A stretch of 64,000 nt of DNA from Prorocentrum cordatum (GCA_963575745.1 CAUYUJ010020281.1:575027-639026); one strand, 5' to 3'. Positions 1 through 11,830 are shown, counted from the stretch's first letter. Made by a program: numbers and translations. The notes: generated from the sequence alone by a model not told the origin.

Positions 1-496
1 GCGGGTCCGATGCATACGCCCACGTCGCTAGCGTGTCGCATATCAGCAGGCTGAGCCATGTACTGCAGGAGCATGCGAATGCGAATAAACGCGCGCGCAT
101 GGATGTAAAATTCATGGCACACATGTCTTTACTTTTGACTGTTGCTCCAAACAAGCGTATCCGGACAATCACGCGTCACGTAGCTACAAAAGCGTGATAT
201 GGTAGACGATTGAGTTGGCCCGCTTGCGAACGGTTATCGGAAGAAAAGGGGTTCAGACGAGGCAGAGGATGCCAACAGAAACCCAGAGGGGTGTGTGCCC
301 GAAGGCACGCTGCAATATGTTTGGGCCCCGTGTTGGCCCAGCGAGCACGCTCCTTCTCGCCACACTGGGCTCACAGCTGCTTGCGCTTACTGGGGAATAT
401 CATGCTTCCATATGTAACATGTCGGTCCCTACTTATTGACACGTACATATGGACTGTGCACCCGCGAGTACGAGTCGTCGGTGCTGTCGGCTGGAA
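1..496. other. No gene recognised
   Basis: I see no conserved coding signal, RNA gene or repeat family in this stretch. Open frames here are short and overlap on both strands. Confidence 0.5.
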
Positions 497-588
497 TACA
501 TGCACGTGCTGCCGAATTTGCCCATACATGCACGTGCTGCCGAATACATGCACGTGCTGCCGAATTTGCCGAATTTGCCGAATTTGCA
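497..588 (+). repeat. Short tandem repeat, ACATGCACGTGCTGCCGAAT units
   Basis: The unit ACATGCACGTGCTGCCGAAT occurs three times, followed by three copies of TTTGCCGAA. Each unit contains the palindrome TGCACGTGC. No coding role is apparent. Confidence 0.8.
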
Positions 589-1137
589 CCCAACTCCTTG
601 TTATACACCCTCGCTGTTCAGTGCTGTAACGTCTCCGCCCTCTACTTCCCCTCTCTCGTCCCAACGGCTGTCGGTCAACTGCCGCTCGATGAGGATGACG
701 CTGACGCTTAAAGCAAAAGCTTCCGGATGCGCCGTGGTAGAATCTAGCGTTGGACCGCCAGATGGGAGAGGCCGCTGCAGCGTTCCTGAACTCCGTAGCC
801 ATTGATTGCGACGTGCAGTCGTCGCCATCGAAGGCTACTGAGTTCATGAACGAATGGGGATTTTCTGGCCACGGCCAGCCGCGACCGCGGATACATTTCC
901 CGACCTGGACCGAAGAAACGGCCTGAATATCAGAGCCCTTCCCTGCGCACACAGGTGTTCATTTTTTTTCAACGTCTTGACTGTACCCCAAGGCTGGTGT
1001 GCCAGGCATGCCCAGGGCATCCACTGTGCAACCCGCACACTTCGAGACAGCACAGCAACAACCTAGGCTGGCATCCCTGGCGCTTGCAGCAGCAACAAGC
1101 TCGGCATTCCCACCAATAGTTCGATGCCAACATCTGC
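589..1137. other. No gene recognised; possible spliced-leader relic
   Basis: No gene could be supported. Positions 792-803 read TCCGTAGCCATT, which matches the first 12 bases of the dinoflagellate spliced leader as I know it. The following bases do not match the rest of the leader. Confidence 0.3.
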
Positions 1138-1167
1138 ATCACCATCATCATCGTCGTCGTCATCAGG

Positions 1168-1201
<34 letters not shown>

Positions 1202-1275
1202 GCAGCATGATACTGATCATCACCATCACCATCACCATCACCATCACCATCATCATCATCAGCATCATCACCGCC
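1138..1275 (+). repeat. ATC triplet microsatellite
   Basis: Imperfect ATC/CAT repeats with interruptions. Poly-His and poly-Asp frames here are by-products of the repeat. Confidence 0.9.
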
Positions 1276-1505
1276 GCCACCAAGTATACACAATGTGGTG
1301 TCTGTCACAGACGTGCAAACAAGCGCGGCTTGACATGGGCTCCCAACATCAGATGCACGGCAGCTGGGCAGACGACCGTAGGCTCCCGCAGGCGGCGTTC
1401 CGCCTGGCGCGCGCGCGCGGGTGGTCGGCGACTGACACAGGGCGACCCTGGCAGAACATGTGCTGGAAGAGCGCAACGCCCGTCACGGGCCACGGGGATC
1501 GGCTC

Positions 1506-1690
1506 AGGTTGGCGGCGCGAACAAGGGGGGTGGGGGGAGGGGGGAAGCCGTCTTCGAGGGGGGCTGCCTCTTAGAAGTTGCTGGCCCCACATGTACAGAG
1601 AAGGACCGCGCCTTCTGAGAAGCAGGGGTGCTTCGAAGAAGCCTTTCCCCCTCCCCCCCCCCCACCCCCCCTCTGCGCGTGGCCGATCAG
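1506..1690 (+). repeat. Inverted-repeat element, GCGCG-ACAAGGGGG family, copy 1
   Basis: It starts with GCGCGAACAAGGGGGGTGG and ends with the near reverse complement, a C-rich tract closing in CCCCCCTCTGCGCG. The interior has CTTCTNAGAAG palindromes. A second copy is at 35431-35603 with the same order of blocks. No coding capacity; the mobility class is unknown. Confidence 0.6.
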
Positions 1691-1844
1691 GGGGGGAAAC
1701 CTCGAGCTTGGCGATAGGTCCCCGAGGGCGAGTCCGCAGGGCCGTGGGCGGGGTGGGCTGTCGGGCCCCCATGTCGGCGATGAGTGGGCGCTTGGGGGCC
1801 GCTGCCTCCCCCCCGTTGAGCCTATCCCCCCTCAACGTTGCCCC

Positions 1845-1980
1845 AGATGTTGGACGAAGAACAACACATACGCCAAACATATGCAAACATGGCCAACATA
1901 GTCAAAACATCGTCCCCAGACGATTTGTTGACTGTCTTTGAAGGTTCCTCCTGTCGAGGGATGCGCCCGACGTGAGTCCA
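1845..1980 (+). mobile_element. Diverged copy of the TCGGGC inverted-repeat family
   Basis: The 3' half (about 1885-1975) matches the family body: CATCGTCCCCAGAC, then a T-rich block, then a GGGATGCGCCCGACG end. The left end is unrecognisable. The 20-bp sequence TCCCCCCTCAACGTTGCCCC flanks it on both sides, at 1825-1844 and about 1982-2001. Confidence 0.5.
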
Positions 1981-2174
1981 TCCCCCCCTCAACGTTGCCC
2001 CTGAGCCTCCGCGCCCTAGTACCTGGGCCCTACCTCGAGCTCCCCGGCGGCCGCTGGGGACAAGGCCGCCCCCCCCGCGGAACGCAACGCCGCCCACGAC
2101 GGGGCCCGGCTGCATGCTGGAACACCACCCGGGGCCTCGTCGGCCCCGCACTGCCTGAAGCGGCGCCGAAGCAG

Positions 2175-2402
2175 AGGCCTCCCAGATGGGGTCCGAGCAG
2201 ACGGGGTCGAAGGATCGCGCCGCATCGCCAAGGCATCGCCGATGTATCAGCGTGCATCGGCGATGCAGCGGCGACGTCGGCGATGCGTCGGTGACGTCGG
2301 CGTGGGGAAGCACGGGCTCCACATCGAGCCGCATCGGCGATGCATCGGCGATGCGCCGCGATCCTCCCACCCTATCTACGCCGACCCCATGTGGAAGGCC
2401 TA
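2175..2402 (+). mobile_element. GATGC-palindrome inverted-repeat element, copy 1
   Basis: The ends AGGCCTCCCAGATGGGGTC and GACCCCATGTGGAAGGCCTA form terminal inverted repeats. The interior is a cluster of GCATCGCCGATGC-type palindromes. Related copies are at 7971-8040 (right end only), 31031-31212 and 58207-58401. No protein is encoded, so it is best described as a non-autonomous foldback element. Confidence 0.7.
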
Positions 2403-2481
2403 GACGGATGTGGGTGGGGGAAATGCCATGCAAAGTAAACTTGCTCGAGTCGAAGAGAAAGACATCACCACTGGGGAATCT

Positions 2482-2626
2482 AAAAGGTACCGATGCCGCT
2501 ACTGCCGGGACCTCGCTCGGGGTGCGTTCTGACCAGAATTTCGAGGCGAATCCAGCGGTGGCGACGAGGGCCTCCCAGGAGGCCCCCGAAGGGGAAAACG
2601 GGGGAAGGTCGAGGTATGGGTACCTT
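2482..2626 (+). mobile_element. GGTACC inverted-repeat element, copy 1
   Basis: The left end AAAAGGTACCGATGCCGCTA and the right end TATGGGTACCTT are inverted repeats. The second copy, 35164-35314, is in the opposite orientation and similar throughout, including CGTTCTGACCAG and GAGGCGAATCCA. Non-coding. Confidence 0.65.
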
Positions 2627-2825
2627 ATCCTTCTCTGGCTCGTGCGCAGACTTCCGAAACCTTTCGGCCCCCTCCCGAAGGGCAGCCCGCTGCACCGCGG
2701 GGGCCGCCCTACTCGACGAGCCTTCTGTGGCCCGAGGGCGCCCGAGGTCGAGCGGAGAGGGCGGATAGCGTCCGCCGCGAGCGGATCGGCGCTGCTGTGG
2801 GCGGCACAGGACCGCTCGGGGCCCA

Positions 2826-3182
2826 GAACAGTCGGCCCGCATAGGAAGGATGCGCGATGGAGATGCACTGGCGTTGGAGTGCCATTTCGGAGCTTTCCGA
2901 GCGGGGTGCGGCCAACGAAAGTGGCCAAGTGGGAAGTGGCCCTGCAAAGGTTTCTCGAACGAGGTTGGCCAGCGAGAGCCGCGACGTATGGGCCGAAGGG
3001 GCTAGGATGCCAGGATGCCCTTGGAGGATGCGCGGTGAGGATGCCAGGGCCTTGGAGGGCCATGCTAAATGTTTGTCGAACGATGCTGACCAGCGAAAGC
3101 CACGAAAGGATGGGCCGCAGGGGCGAGGATGCCGGGATGCCCCTGGGAAAGTTGCCCGTCCTTACCATGCGGGTGGACTGTA
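2826..3182 (+). mobile_element. TACAGTC inverted-repeat element, compound copy
   Basis: It begins ACAGTCGGCCCGCATAGGAA and ends CCATGCGGGTGGACTGTA, which are near reverse complements. At about 357 bp it is twice the usual 170-180 bp, and the core motif (GAGCGGGGTGCGGCCAACGA) appears in two versions. It is probably one copy inside another. Relatives: 4038-4203, 31537-31718 and 56142-56283. Confidence 0.6.
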
Positions 3183-3205
3183 AGACGAAGCCAGGACGAG
3201 GATAC

Positions 3206-3355
3206 ATTCTGCTGAAAGTAGGCCGAGAATCTCTAAGATCCGGCAACTGTTGAGGATGTCTCGGGCGCCGCGGCCTTCTCAGAGCATTCCCGAACGCTCT
3301 GACAGCATTCCGGAACGCTCTGGAACGTATTCACCCTCGTCCTGGCCCCGTCCGA
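3206..3355 (+). repeat. Dispersed repeat with TCTCGGGCGCCGCGG core, copy 1
   Basis: It shares the core GTCTCGGGCGCCGCGGCCTT, two CGTTCCGGAACGCTCT-like palindromes and a CCTCGTCCTGGCCCCGTCC end with copies at 29470-29600 and 56045-56141. Non-coding. Confidence 0.65.
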
Positions 3356-3512
3356 CACAGGGAGCTGGGGATCGCAACGTTCAAGGCTGGGCTGACGGCA
3401 TTGTGGGTTAATGGCGTGGCAGGGGATCTGGTTTTGCAACGCCGAGCTCGCGCAGAAGCAAATATAGGAATGCACGGGCCACGCGTTCCTACATGCCAGA
3501 GGTGCCAGTATG

Positions 3513-3681
3513 TACACCTTGCGAAATGCTTAAGAAATCATGGGTTAAGAAATTCATAATCTCAGAACTTGAGTAAAAAACCAAAAATTCTATTGAAATC
3601 TTAGGATTTACATTGAAACGTTAAGAAGAATCGAGACTCTGGCCGAAAACTTAGGTTTTCTTAAGCATCGCCCAAGGTGTA
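3513..3681 (+). mobile_element. 169-bp MITE, copy 1
   Basis: AT-rich element in GC-rich surroundings. The ends TACACCTTGCGAAATGCTTA and TAAGCATCGCCCAAGGTGTA are inverted repeats, bounded by TA on both sides. The length is the same (169 bp) in the copies at 26220-26388, 26469-26637 and 39367-39535. The TA boundary resembles Tc1/mariner-type insertion. It encodes nothing, so a transposase would have to act in trans. Confidence 0.85.
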
Positions 3682-4037
3682 TGTACCGAACGGGAGCGGC
3701 ACAGCGAAGTGTTGGAAATCACGAGCCACGCTCTCCTTCAGACGGCGTGGCCACGGGCCAGCCCCACCTGCAGCAGGGGCTCGACAACAGGAAACCTTCC
3801 ACAAGAAACCCAACCCTGAAATCCCAGGACGTCCATTGATTCTAGGTGTGGGAACGTCACGCTTTCCCTGGCAAAGCCATCGAAACCCAAGAAACCCAGG
3901 GCGCCCTGGAGACAAGCAGGGTGTTTCTTGGCACGGGTCTCCACTGTATACACTGCCGACACCTACCACGCCATTGCATGCAACACTGTTGGCCCGTCTA
4001 CGGAAACGTGGAGCCTGAGGGGAGGCCAGAGTGGCAG
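3682..4037. other. No gene recognised
   Basis: Ordinary GC-rich sequence between two inverted-repeat elements. No conserved frame or repeat was recognised. Confidence 0.4.
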
Positions 4038-4203
4038 TACAGTCGGCCCGTATCATAAGGATGCGCGAGAAGGATGCAAGGGCCTTGGACGCCCATTCCG
4101 AAGCTTTTAGAGCGGGGCGCGGCCAACGAAAGCGGCCAAGGATGGACCGAGGAGGCAAGGATGCAAGGGTACCCTTGGGAAGGCTAGTTATGCGATCTGA
4201 CTG
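4038..4203 (+). mobile_element. TACAGTC inverted-repeat element, copy 2
   Basis: It starts TACAGTCGGCCCGTATCATA and carries the family body (AGCGGGGCGCGGCCAACGA, then GATGGACCGAGGAGGCAAGG). The right end TATGCGATCTGACTG is a degraded inverted copy of the left end. Confidence 0.65.
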
Positions 4204-5589
4204 AACCGCCCACGAGAGGCGATGGTCTGTCTCCTCCGTGCTGGTACGAAGGGGATCTCCCAGGTGGCTCACCGGGAGGGGCCCGACGTTGCCCCACGAC
4301 GCCCGCAGTCTGGGGGCGCGCTCGAGCTCCCTCCAGCAACCTCCAGCGTCCCACGGCGATCAGGAAGGGCGCACTGGCACTGCCTATGACGACAACGCGC
4401 TGCAATGCACATCCAGCAGAACAGGATGGGAAGAACAAGGAGCAAGCAAATACGATTCCCCCCTGTCGCCCCCCCTGCCTCCCGCTCTCCTCTCCCTGAC
4501 CTTTTCCCACCCTGTCCTCCCTCATTTCCTTCCCCCAGTGTCTCTTATCCCCTTCCCCTCCCATTCCCCCATCCTCTTCTGCGGTGCAGTCAAGCAACAT
4601 TCTGACACTCAGAGGATGGAAGAGACGATCAGGAGAGGGAGGAGGAGCAATCTCGAAACGCCCAGGAGAGGAATGGGGCCACGGAGGAGAATGAGAGGGA
4701 AGAGGATGGGAATAGTTAATCCCGACACGCCCAAGAGAGTATAGAGGGACGATGCGATTGAAGAGGAGGGGGCATGCAGAAAGAGGTGACCAATGGTGAG
4801 AGAGATGCTCAGGAACGATCCCGAACCGCCACCCGGTGACTACCATGTGAGGGGGATGGCCCAGGGAGGAGCCAGGAGTGGTCGGGGGGAAGGAGGAGGG
4901 AAGCGCCCAGGGATGAGGCGGATGGAGAGTGGAGCGGACGCGGGAGCACAAGAGCGAGGAGAAGAGGGGAGGAGGATGAGGCTCCGGGAAGCATCTGGAG
5001 GCCTTCAGGGCCCCCCCGGAGGCCCAAAGAGGACCAGAAGCACCCAAAACCTCCCAAGAACGTCCGACGACGACGACGCCGCCGACGCCGAAGCCGAAGA
5101 AGACGCCAACGACGGCGGCGAAGACGACCACACTGACGACCACAAAGACGACCACGAACGACGGCGACGGCGGCCTGCCTTTCAGAAAACAGAGCATGCG
5201 AGCGACCATCACCCGCTGCTTCTGTGCAGTGCCATCTGGGCTGGGGAGCCCCTGGAGGGCGAAAGCTAAGCTGAGCTTGCCACGCAAACGAACATCGGCA
5301 TGCGTGTAAGGATTACCCGTCCGTCGGAAGAAGTGGGTAGACACATGAAATAGGAAGGCGCTGGAAGTAGCTGGGGCTTCCGCCCGCCCCCTGAAGAGGA
5401 GGGAAGAGGGAGCACCACTCGACCCTCCAAGTGGGAAGACGCCCACAGTAGTTTGGGCTCTGGGAGCCCAGAGATACCTGTACTTTCAACGACCGACGGG
5501 CAAGCTTGACTGCCCCTCTCGCTCGGGCGGCGACGCCCACGACGACGCCCGCGACGGCGGAGGCCACGACGACTTTCAACGACCGACGG
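4204..5589. other. No gene recognised; purine/pyrimidine-rich stretches
   Basis: C/T-rich from about 4450 to 4580, G/A-rich from about 4620 to 5000, and a GACGACGA tract near 5066-5170. The long minus-strand open frame across this region has low-complexity composition and no recognisable domain. Confidence 0.4.
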
Positions 5590-5815
5590 GCAGGCTTGAC
5601 TCGGCGGCGAGCGAGGGGGGGAAGTGAGAAGGAGAAGGCCTTCTCAGAAGGCTGTGGGACTTCTCAGAGGCCCTCGCGCCTTCTGACAGGCTCTCTGTGG
5701 CCTAGGTGAATGTCCAGAATACTTCTCAGAATGCTGGGGGGCTTCCGAGCCTTCTGAGAAGGCCCTTGCCTTGTCGCTTCCCCTCCCCCGGCTCGCCGCC
5801 GATTGACTGCCCCCC
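5590..5815 (+). repeat. Long inverted-repeat element
   Basis: The left arm (about 5590-5650: TTGACTCGGCGGCGAGCGAG, then AAGGCCTTCTCAGAAGGC) is the near reverse complement of the right arm (about 5752-5815: GCCTTCTGAGAAGG, then GGCTCGCCGCCGATTGAC). The arms are about 60 bp. No second copy was identified. Confidence 0.6.
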
Positions 5816-6099
5816 CCGCTCGGACGCCGGCGCCCACGACGCCCACGACGGCGGCGGCCACGACGACCATCCACGACGCCGACCACGGCCGCGCCGCAGA
5901 GAGGCCGTGCGCGACGGCGGCGGCCGCGGCGCCGGCGGCGGGGGGGCGGCGCGGAGGCCCGCCGAAGGCCGCCATCGACGAAGGCGGCGCGCCCAGGCTC
6001 CCGCTGCCGCTGTCGCCCAGGGGCGCCAGGGACGAGCCCCCGCCTGCGGCGCGCGAGGCGCGGCGGCGGCCGCGGCGCGCGGGCGGAGGGCGACGCGGG

Positions 6100-6130
<31 letters not shown>

Positions 6131-6300
6131 GGCGGCGGCCGCGGCGCCGGCGGCCGCGGCAGCGGCGGCCGCGGCGGCGGCCGTGGCGGCGGCGGCAGCG
6201 GCGGCAGCGGCGGCAGCGGCGGCTGCGGCGACGACCACGGCGGCATTGAGGGGGGGGGGCGGCGGCGGCGGCGCGGTCGTCGTGGTCGTTGTGGTGTGTG
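5816..6300 (+). repeat. GC-rich triplet tract (GCG/GGC)
   Basis: Near-continuous CGG/GGC triplets, densest at 6060-6240. It is open in several frames on both strands as poly-Ala, poly-Arg or poly-Pro. I do not call a gene. Confidence 0.85.
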
Positions 6301-7970
6301 GTGGGGCTGGTCGCCGTCGTGGGCGTCGCCATCGCCGCCGTCGTGGCCCTCCAAGTCGCCAATGGATCCCTCAGCGGGGCCCCCAGACTCCCTCAGGATT
6401 CCCTTGGCGGACCCCGAGAACGGTTACCTGAACGGGGCCCCAGATTCCCTCTGGATTCCATTGGCGTGGCCCGCTAAAAAAATAGGCCCCCCTCTACCCC
6501 CAGCTGAGGGAATCCTGACGGAAGTTGAAATTCTACAAACTTCTGTGCCCCCGCTCGAATAATTCTGAACCACTTTGGGCCTCCGTGAACGGATTCCGAA
6601 AAGAATTTGAGGACTCCGCTACAAAGGAGTCTGAAATAATGCGGGGCGTAACCGAGGGAAGCCTAATAAAAAATGGGAACCCCACTAGAATGGAATCCGA
6701 GTGGAACCTCAAAGCCCCGTCAAGGGTATCCCAATGAAATGCGGCAGCTCCGCCAGGTAAGTCCGCCTTGGGGACCCTCCAGCTTGCAGCGATTTGCAAA
6801 ACCAAAGGAGGAGGTCGGGAACGACGACGAGGCCGAAGAACAATATAAGGCCGATGCTGTCGATGGAGCTCAGAGTCCGCAAGCGCGCCATGCACCGAGT
6901 GGAATGTTCTCAATCTTCAAACCCCCCCAAGAATTCACAATATCCTGAAACGGCGGATGATCCGTGAAAGCCCGGCAGACCCCAAGTTCACGCACACAGG
7001 TCTCTCCTGAGGCTTCCAGCGCGTTCTTCGTGACTTTTCGAAGGCTCCGGGTGCGTGGCTCTTGGAGGCGGCTGGGCATGTCTGAACTGGTTGGGCCCCA
7101 GAGACTCCGGCAGGAGGGGGGATTAGGCCAAATCCAAAATGTGCTCAACATCGGTCCTGGGACCCCTCCCCGGGGTCTATCTGGTGAAGTTTTTCACCCC
7201 AAGTCAACTTTTCACACCCCTGGAGCCCGAAACAAGCCCCCGAGAGACGAAAAGGGCAACAACCCTTTCGGAACCCATAACTGGGAGCCCACACGCAGGT
7301 GATGAGATATCAGCTGGTGACCTGGAATCCCCCCAAAGTCACCGCTGGGTTTTGGAACACGGGGTCACCGCCGGGTTTTGTGACTCCTGGATCCAGAAGC
7401 GTTCGGGACATCCTCGAACAACAAGACGATTCCCCAAACCTGGTGGTGACACCAAATCGCCCGAGACTCACTGCCCGGTGATGTCACCACCACGTTTGGG
7501 GACTACCCGCATAACCTCGAACCTTGCCCCCCCCTTCCTGCTCGCCGGAGTGCTGGGCCATCTCTGACCCCCCGCCAGCTCCAACGTAGCTCGGAGCACA
7601 ACTCTCAAAGCAACACAGCAAGGTATTGAGTTGCGATGCCCACTGCCCCTTTCGAGGCTGTCAGAGCATCGTGTGGGCTACATGTGCACTTGAGCTATCT
7701 CAGAACGGAACAAACGTCTGGATCTCATGCTTGAACACTTGCTTGCCCGACGTTACCTCCCATAGTAACTCGGTAATGCTACCTGTGGCACGTGGCTCGG
7801 AACCCAAGCCTCCAACATGCCTTGAGGATCTCGAGGCCCCGCGGACCACCTCAACTTGAGCTGGTCCGCGGGGGCCTCGTCATCAAGCTGCCTAGGGGGT
7901 TTCCTCGGCCGTCCTGAACCCCCCTGCAGTCAGCCCGCGTGTCCCAAATCGTTGAAACCAAGCACATGTG
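6301..7970. other. No gene recognised
   Basis: Mixed-composition sequence without recognised repeats or protein domains. Open frames are at most about 140 codons and have no family signature. Confidence 0.4.
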
Positions 7971-8040
7971 AGCGACGATACATTGGCGATGCGGCGCGAT
8001 CCTCCGACCCCATCTACTCGGACCTCATCTGGGAGGCCTA
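7971..8040 (+). mobile_element. GATGC-palindrome element, right-end fragment
   Basis: Only the right end is present: GCGATGCGGCGCGATCCTCC, then GACCTCATCTGGGAGGCCTA. It matches the right ends at 2402, 31212 and about 58400. Confidence 0.6.
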
Positions 8041-8269
8041 GACTCTAGACGAACAGACACGGGTCTTACACACGATGGCAAAGCGACCTCGCGCCGCGGC
8101 TTTCGCGGGCTGGCAGCGTGGCACGTCACATTGTTGGAGCGAGAACGCTTTCGCGCGATCGTACGCGGGCAACTTACGCGCCAACGCCGGTGAAGACGAC
8201 CTCGCTTTCTTGCGTCGCTCATGTCGTCCTCGTGTTTTAGCATTCTCCGCTTTTCGGTCTGAATGGTGC

Positions 8270-9250
8270 CCTTCAAGGCCCAAGGCCCAAGAGGCTCAAA
8301 TATCGCACCACGATGGCCTCGACGCCGCCTCCCCAAGAGACCCTCAAGAGACCTCAAGGGGCTCCCTCGAGGCACCCAAGACGCTCCAAGAGGCCCCCTG
8401 GACCGCCAAGAGGCTCCCAGGACGCCCCGAGAGGTCTCCATCCAAGAAGCTCTCAGGAGGCATCCGAGGAGACTCCGAGAGGCATCCAACAAAACCTCTG
8501 GCCTTTCTGCTCGCCCTCCTCATCTTCCTCAGGGTCAGCGGGTGCCCCTCGCTTCGGTAGGGCCTCCGTGGTCTGAGTAGTCGTCAGCGAACTGTCTCCC
8601 ACGGCTGGCCACGCATAGCTACGCCCAAGAGAGCAACGAGTGAGAACAGTACAGTCTGCCACGCGCGTTGAAGCGAGGGAATCATCACAAAGACCGTGTG
8701 GTGGGGTGTCCGGAAGTTCCCTCTTGACATATTCCTCGAGTGCATCTTCCCCCCCTCTCTCCCGAGGCCACATCGCTGCGCGGTCAGGCTGAGCCTCCGA
8801 CATCTCCCCTCTCCCGAGACCTCCCCGGGCGGCCTGCCGCTTCCTTGGGGCTCTCCTGGGCCTTCCTGGGCTCTCCGAGGCCTCCAGGACGGCCCGAGAA
8901 GGTCACCCAAGGTCGGTAGCCAACTTTGCCTCACGGGGCACTCAGCAGCCCTTCAGGAGCGCCACACAGATCGCAAGCTCCAAGAGACGCCAAGACACCC
9001 CCCAGGACGCTCTCCAAGAAGGCCTCGAGGCGCCAACCGCATTGATGTTACACTGTGGTTCCGATGTGTGTTCGCTGTCGAGAGCCCCGAGAACGCCCTT
9101 AGACGTCCCAAGACGGCCTAATATGGACCCACGGCGGCCCCAACAGACTCACCAGAAAATCCAGATGGCCCCAAAACAACCAAAGAGGGCCCCGAGAGGG
9201 CGCCAAAACGACCGACGAGAGCTCCAAGGGGACCTCCAAGACTGCTCCAC
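8270..9250 (+). repeat. Degenerate CCAAGAGGCC repeat field
   Basis: Loosely periodic words such as CCTCAAGAGACC, CCAAGACGCTCC and CCAAGAGGCC recur in two blocks (about 8270-8480 and 8860-9250). The same texture is at 12180-12414, 20990-21400, 24040-24400 and, inverted, 32770-33200 and 33530-33700. It is a dispersed non-coding family. Confidence 0.5.
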
Positions 9251-10023
9251 AGGAGCCCAATCCAGTACCAGGACAGCCCAAATGAGCCCCCCTGCAGAAG
9301 TGGAGATGAGAGGTGTCACATGTAAGGGCCTTCTGGGCGGTGGCCGAAAGGACGCTACAGAGAGTGATTCGCTGGCAGGTGAGCAGACTCAAGCAGGCGC
9401 TACACCAAGTGCTGCGAGCGACAGCCTGCAACGCAACATGGACCCCCCCCTCAGAGGGTTCGACCATCAAGAGGCACCGCCACGACAAACGTACTTGACT
9501 AGGCTTGCTGGCGCAGAAACGCGAGGAATCACCCTGCTCCCCCCCCGAGGCCAAACCTGCCCTTCCACAAGGCGCTTCCTGGAGGGGCCGCCGCGTCGGC
9601 GCACTAGGATATGGCCAATGATTGCAAAGCCAGTGCCCGCACGCGCGCACGGGACCTGCCCCTCCAGTCTGCACGTCGATGTTGTGACCCCCACGGAACG
9701 AGAAAGCGGCGATCGTCAGTCGAAGCGGAGCTACAGACGACGTTGTCGTAACTGCCGTTCTCTTAGAATTAGAGCGTGAATTACCTCCCCCGCTTTCGCT
9801 TCCAGGCAAAACCAAGTCATACCACGCGCCTCCTCGTCAAGCGGCCTGACCAGTACAGGCTGCAATTTGGCATCGTTTGGTATCTCTTGGAAGCGAGGGT
9901 GGTCAAAAGCGAAGGAGGTTTGTTTTCCCCCTATAGAAGGCGCTTCCCGCACAGCGCCCGAGCGACACCCAGCGAACCAAATGCCCCATCCCGCGCAGAA
10001 GAGAACGGTTGGCCTCCTCCCAT
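9251..10023. other. No gene recognised
   Basis: No supported gene or repeat family. The overlapping open frames on both strands have no recognisable domain. Confidence 0.4.
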
Positions 10024-10066
10024 CTTGGCGTCCCGGATGCGCGCCAGCAGGGCCGACGACGGGTTC
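10024..10066 (-). CDS. Candidate small exon III (NPSSALLARIRDA)
   Basis: On the minus strand a CGCGAG acceptor is followed by GAACCCGTCG and encodes NPSSALLARIRDAKMG. I recognise this phrase from a domain repeated in many dinoflagellate proteins, where it follows a STAR-like sequence. It starts with the single base needed to complete the Arg codon left open by exon II (25814-25873). The 3' limit is uncertain because no donor is obvious. The domain's biochemical function is not known to me. Alternative: an isolated duplicated exon unrelated to exons I and II. Confidence 0.55.
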
Positions 10067-10107
10067 CTCGCGGGCAGACCGCAGGGGGGTATGTACAGAG
10101 TGAAAAT

Positions 10108-10195
10108 GAAGGGGCCCCAGGACACACACATAAATACACACATATAAAAATATTCCCCATATTTTCCCATATTTTCTGGGTTTCTGTCTTCCCGC
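10108..10195 (+). repeat. Dispersed CACACACATAAA-TTTTCCCATA repeat, copy 1
   Basis: Shares GGACACACACATAAATACAC, CCCATATTTTCCCATA and TTCTGGGTTTCTGTCTTCCC with 26975-27060. The tail of the second copy (27065-27130) resembles 11930-11995. It lies just beside candidate exon III; the 26.9-kb copy lies beside a degraded exon III look-alike. Confidence 0.6.
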
Positions 10196-10210
10196 CCACT
10201 TCCCATATTT

Positions 10211-10300
10211 CCCCATATCCTAAGGATTTGGGTTCTTGTTCCCCATATCCTAAGGATTGGGGTTCTTGTTCCCCATATCCTAAGGATTGGGGTTCTTGTT
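10211..10300 (+). repeat. 30-bp tandem repeat, three copies
   Basis: Three head-to-tail 30-bp units run CCCCATATCCTAAGGAT then TGGGGTTCTTGTT. Each contains the palindrome ATCCTTAGGAT-like ATCCTAAGGAT. Units 2 and 3 are identical; unit 1 has one change. Confidence 0.9.
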
Positions 10301-10379
10301 ATTACTCTGACGCCTCCCACTGCTCCTCCTTCCTCCTTCCTCCTTCCTCCCGCTCGCGCCTCCCTCCTCCCAATGATAA

Positions 10380-10490
10380 TCACCAGATAAGACAAGACAA
10401 GATAAGATACTACAAGATAAGATAAGATAGCACAAGATATGATAAGAAGAGATTTCAAGATAAGATAAGATAAGTTAAGCTCACACTCGC
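10380..10490 (+). repeat. AAGAT/GATAA microsatellite
   Basis: Imperfect AAGATAAGATA-type pentamers. Confidence 0.85.
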
Positions 10491-10497
10491 ACTCTCT

Positions 10498-11182
10498 CAT
10501 GATCACAAAACGCTGCCAGGGGCATCATTTGGGAGCCCCAAGGGGGAGCCACCCTGGCTGATCTCACGAGCCCGTTCGCGCCGATTTTGGTGGGACGTCT
10601 CAGCTAGAATTGCCGTTTGGCGCCCCCAACATGTATCTCTTGAGAGCCTCATGGTCACAAAACGCTGCCAGGGGCATCATTTGGGAGCCCCAAGGGGGAG
10701 CCACCCTGGCTGATCTCACGAGCCCGTTCGCGCCGATTTTGGTGGGACGTCTCAGCTAGAATTGCCGTTTGGCCTCCCCAACATGTATCTCTTGAGAGCC
10801 TCATGGTCACAAAACGCTGCCAGGGGCATCATTTGGGAGCCCCAAGGGGGAGCCACCCTGGCTGATCTCACGAGCCCGTTCGCGCCGATTTTGGTGGGAC
10901 GTCTCAGCTAGAATTGCCGTTTGGCGCCCCCAACATGTATCTCTTGAGAGCCTCATGGTCGCAAAACGCTGCCAGGGGCATCATTTGGGAGCCCCAAGGG
11001 GGAGCCACCCTGGCTGATCTCACGAGCCCGTTCGCGCCGATTTTGGTGGGACGCCTCAGCTAGAATTGCCGTTTGGCGCCCCCAACATGTATCTCTTGAG
11101 AGCCTCATGGTCGCAAAACGCTGCCAGGGGCATCATTTGGGAGCCCCAAGGGGGAGCCACCCTGGCTGATCTCACGAGCCCG
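10498..11182 (+). repeat. 152-bp satellite, 4.5 copies
   Basis: Units start at 10498, 10650, 10802, 10954 and 11106, always 152 bp apart. They are nearly identical (for example CATGGTCACAAAACGCTGCC versus CATGGTCGCAAAACG). The last unit stops after CACGAGCCCGT and changes directly into a GA tract. No long open frame is shared by all units. Confidence 0.95.
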
Positions 11183-11830
<648 letters not shown>

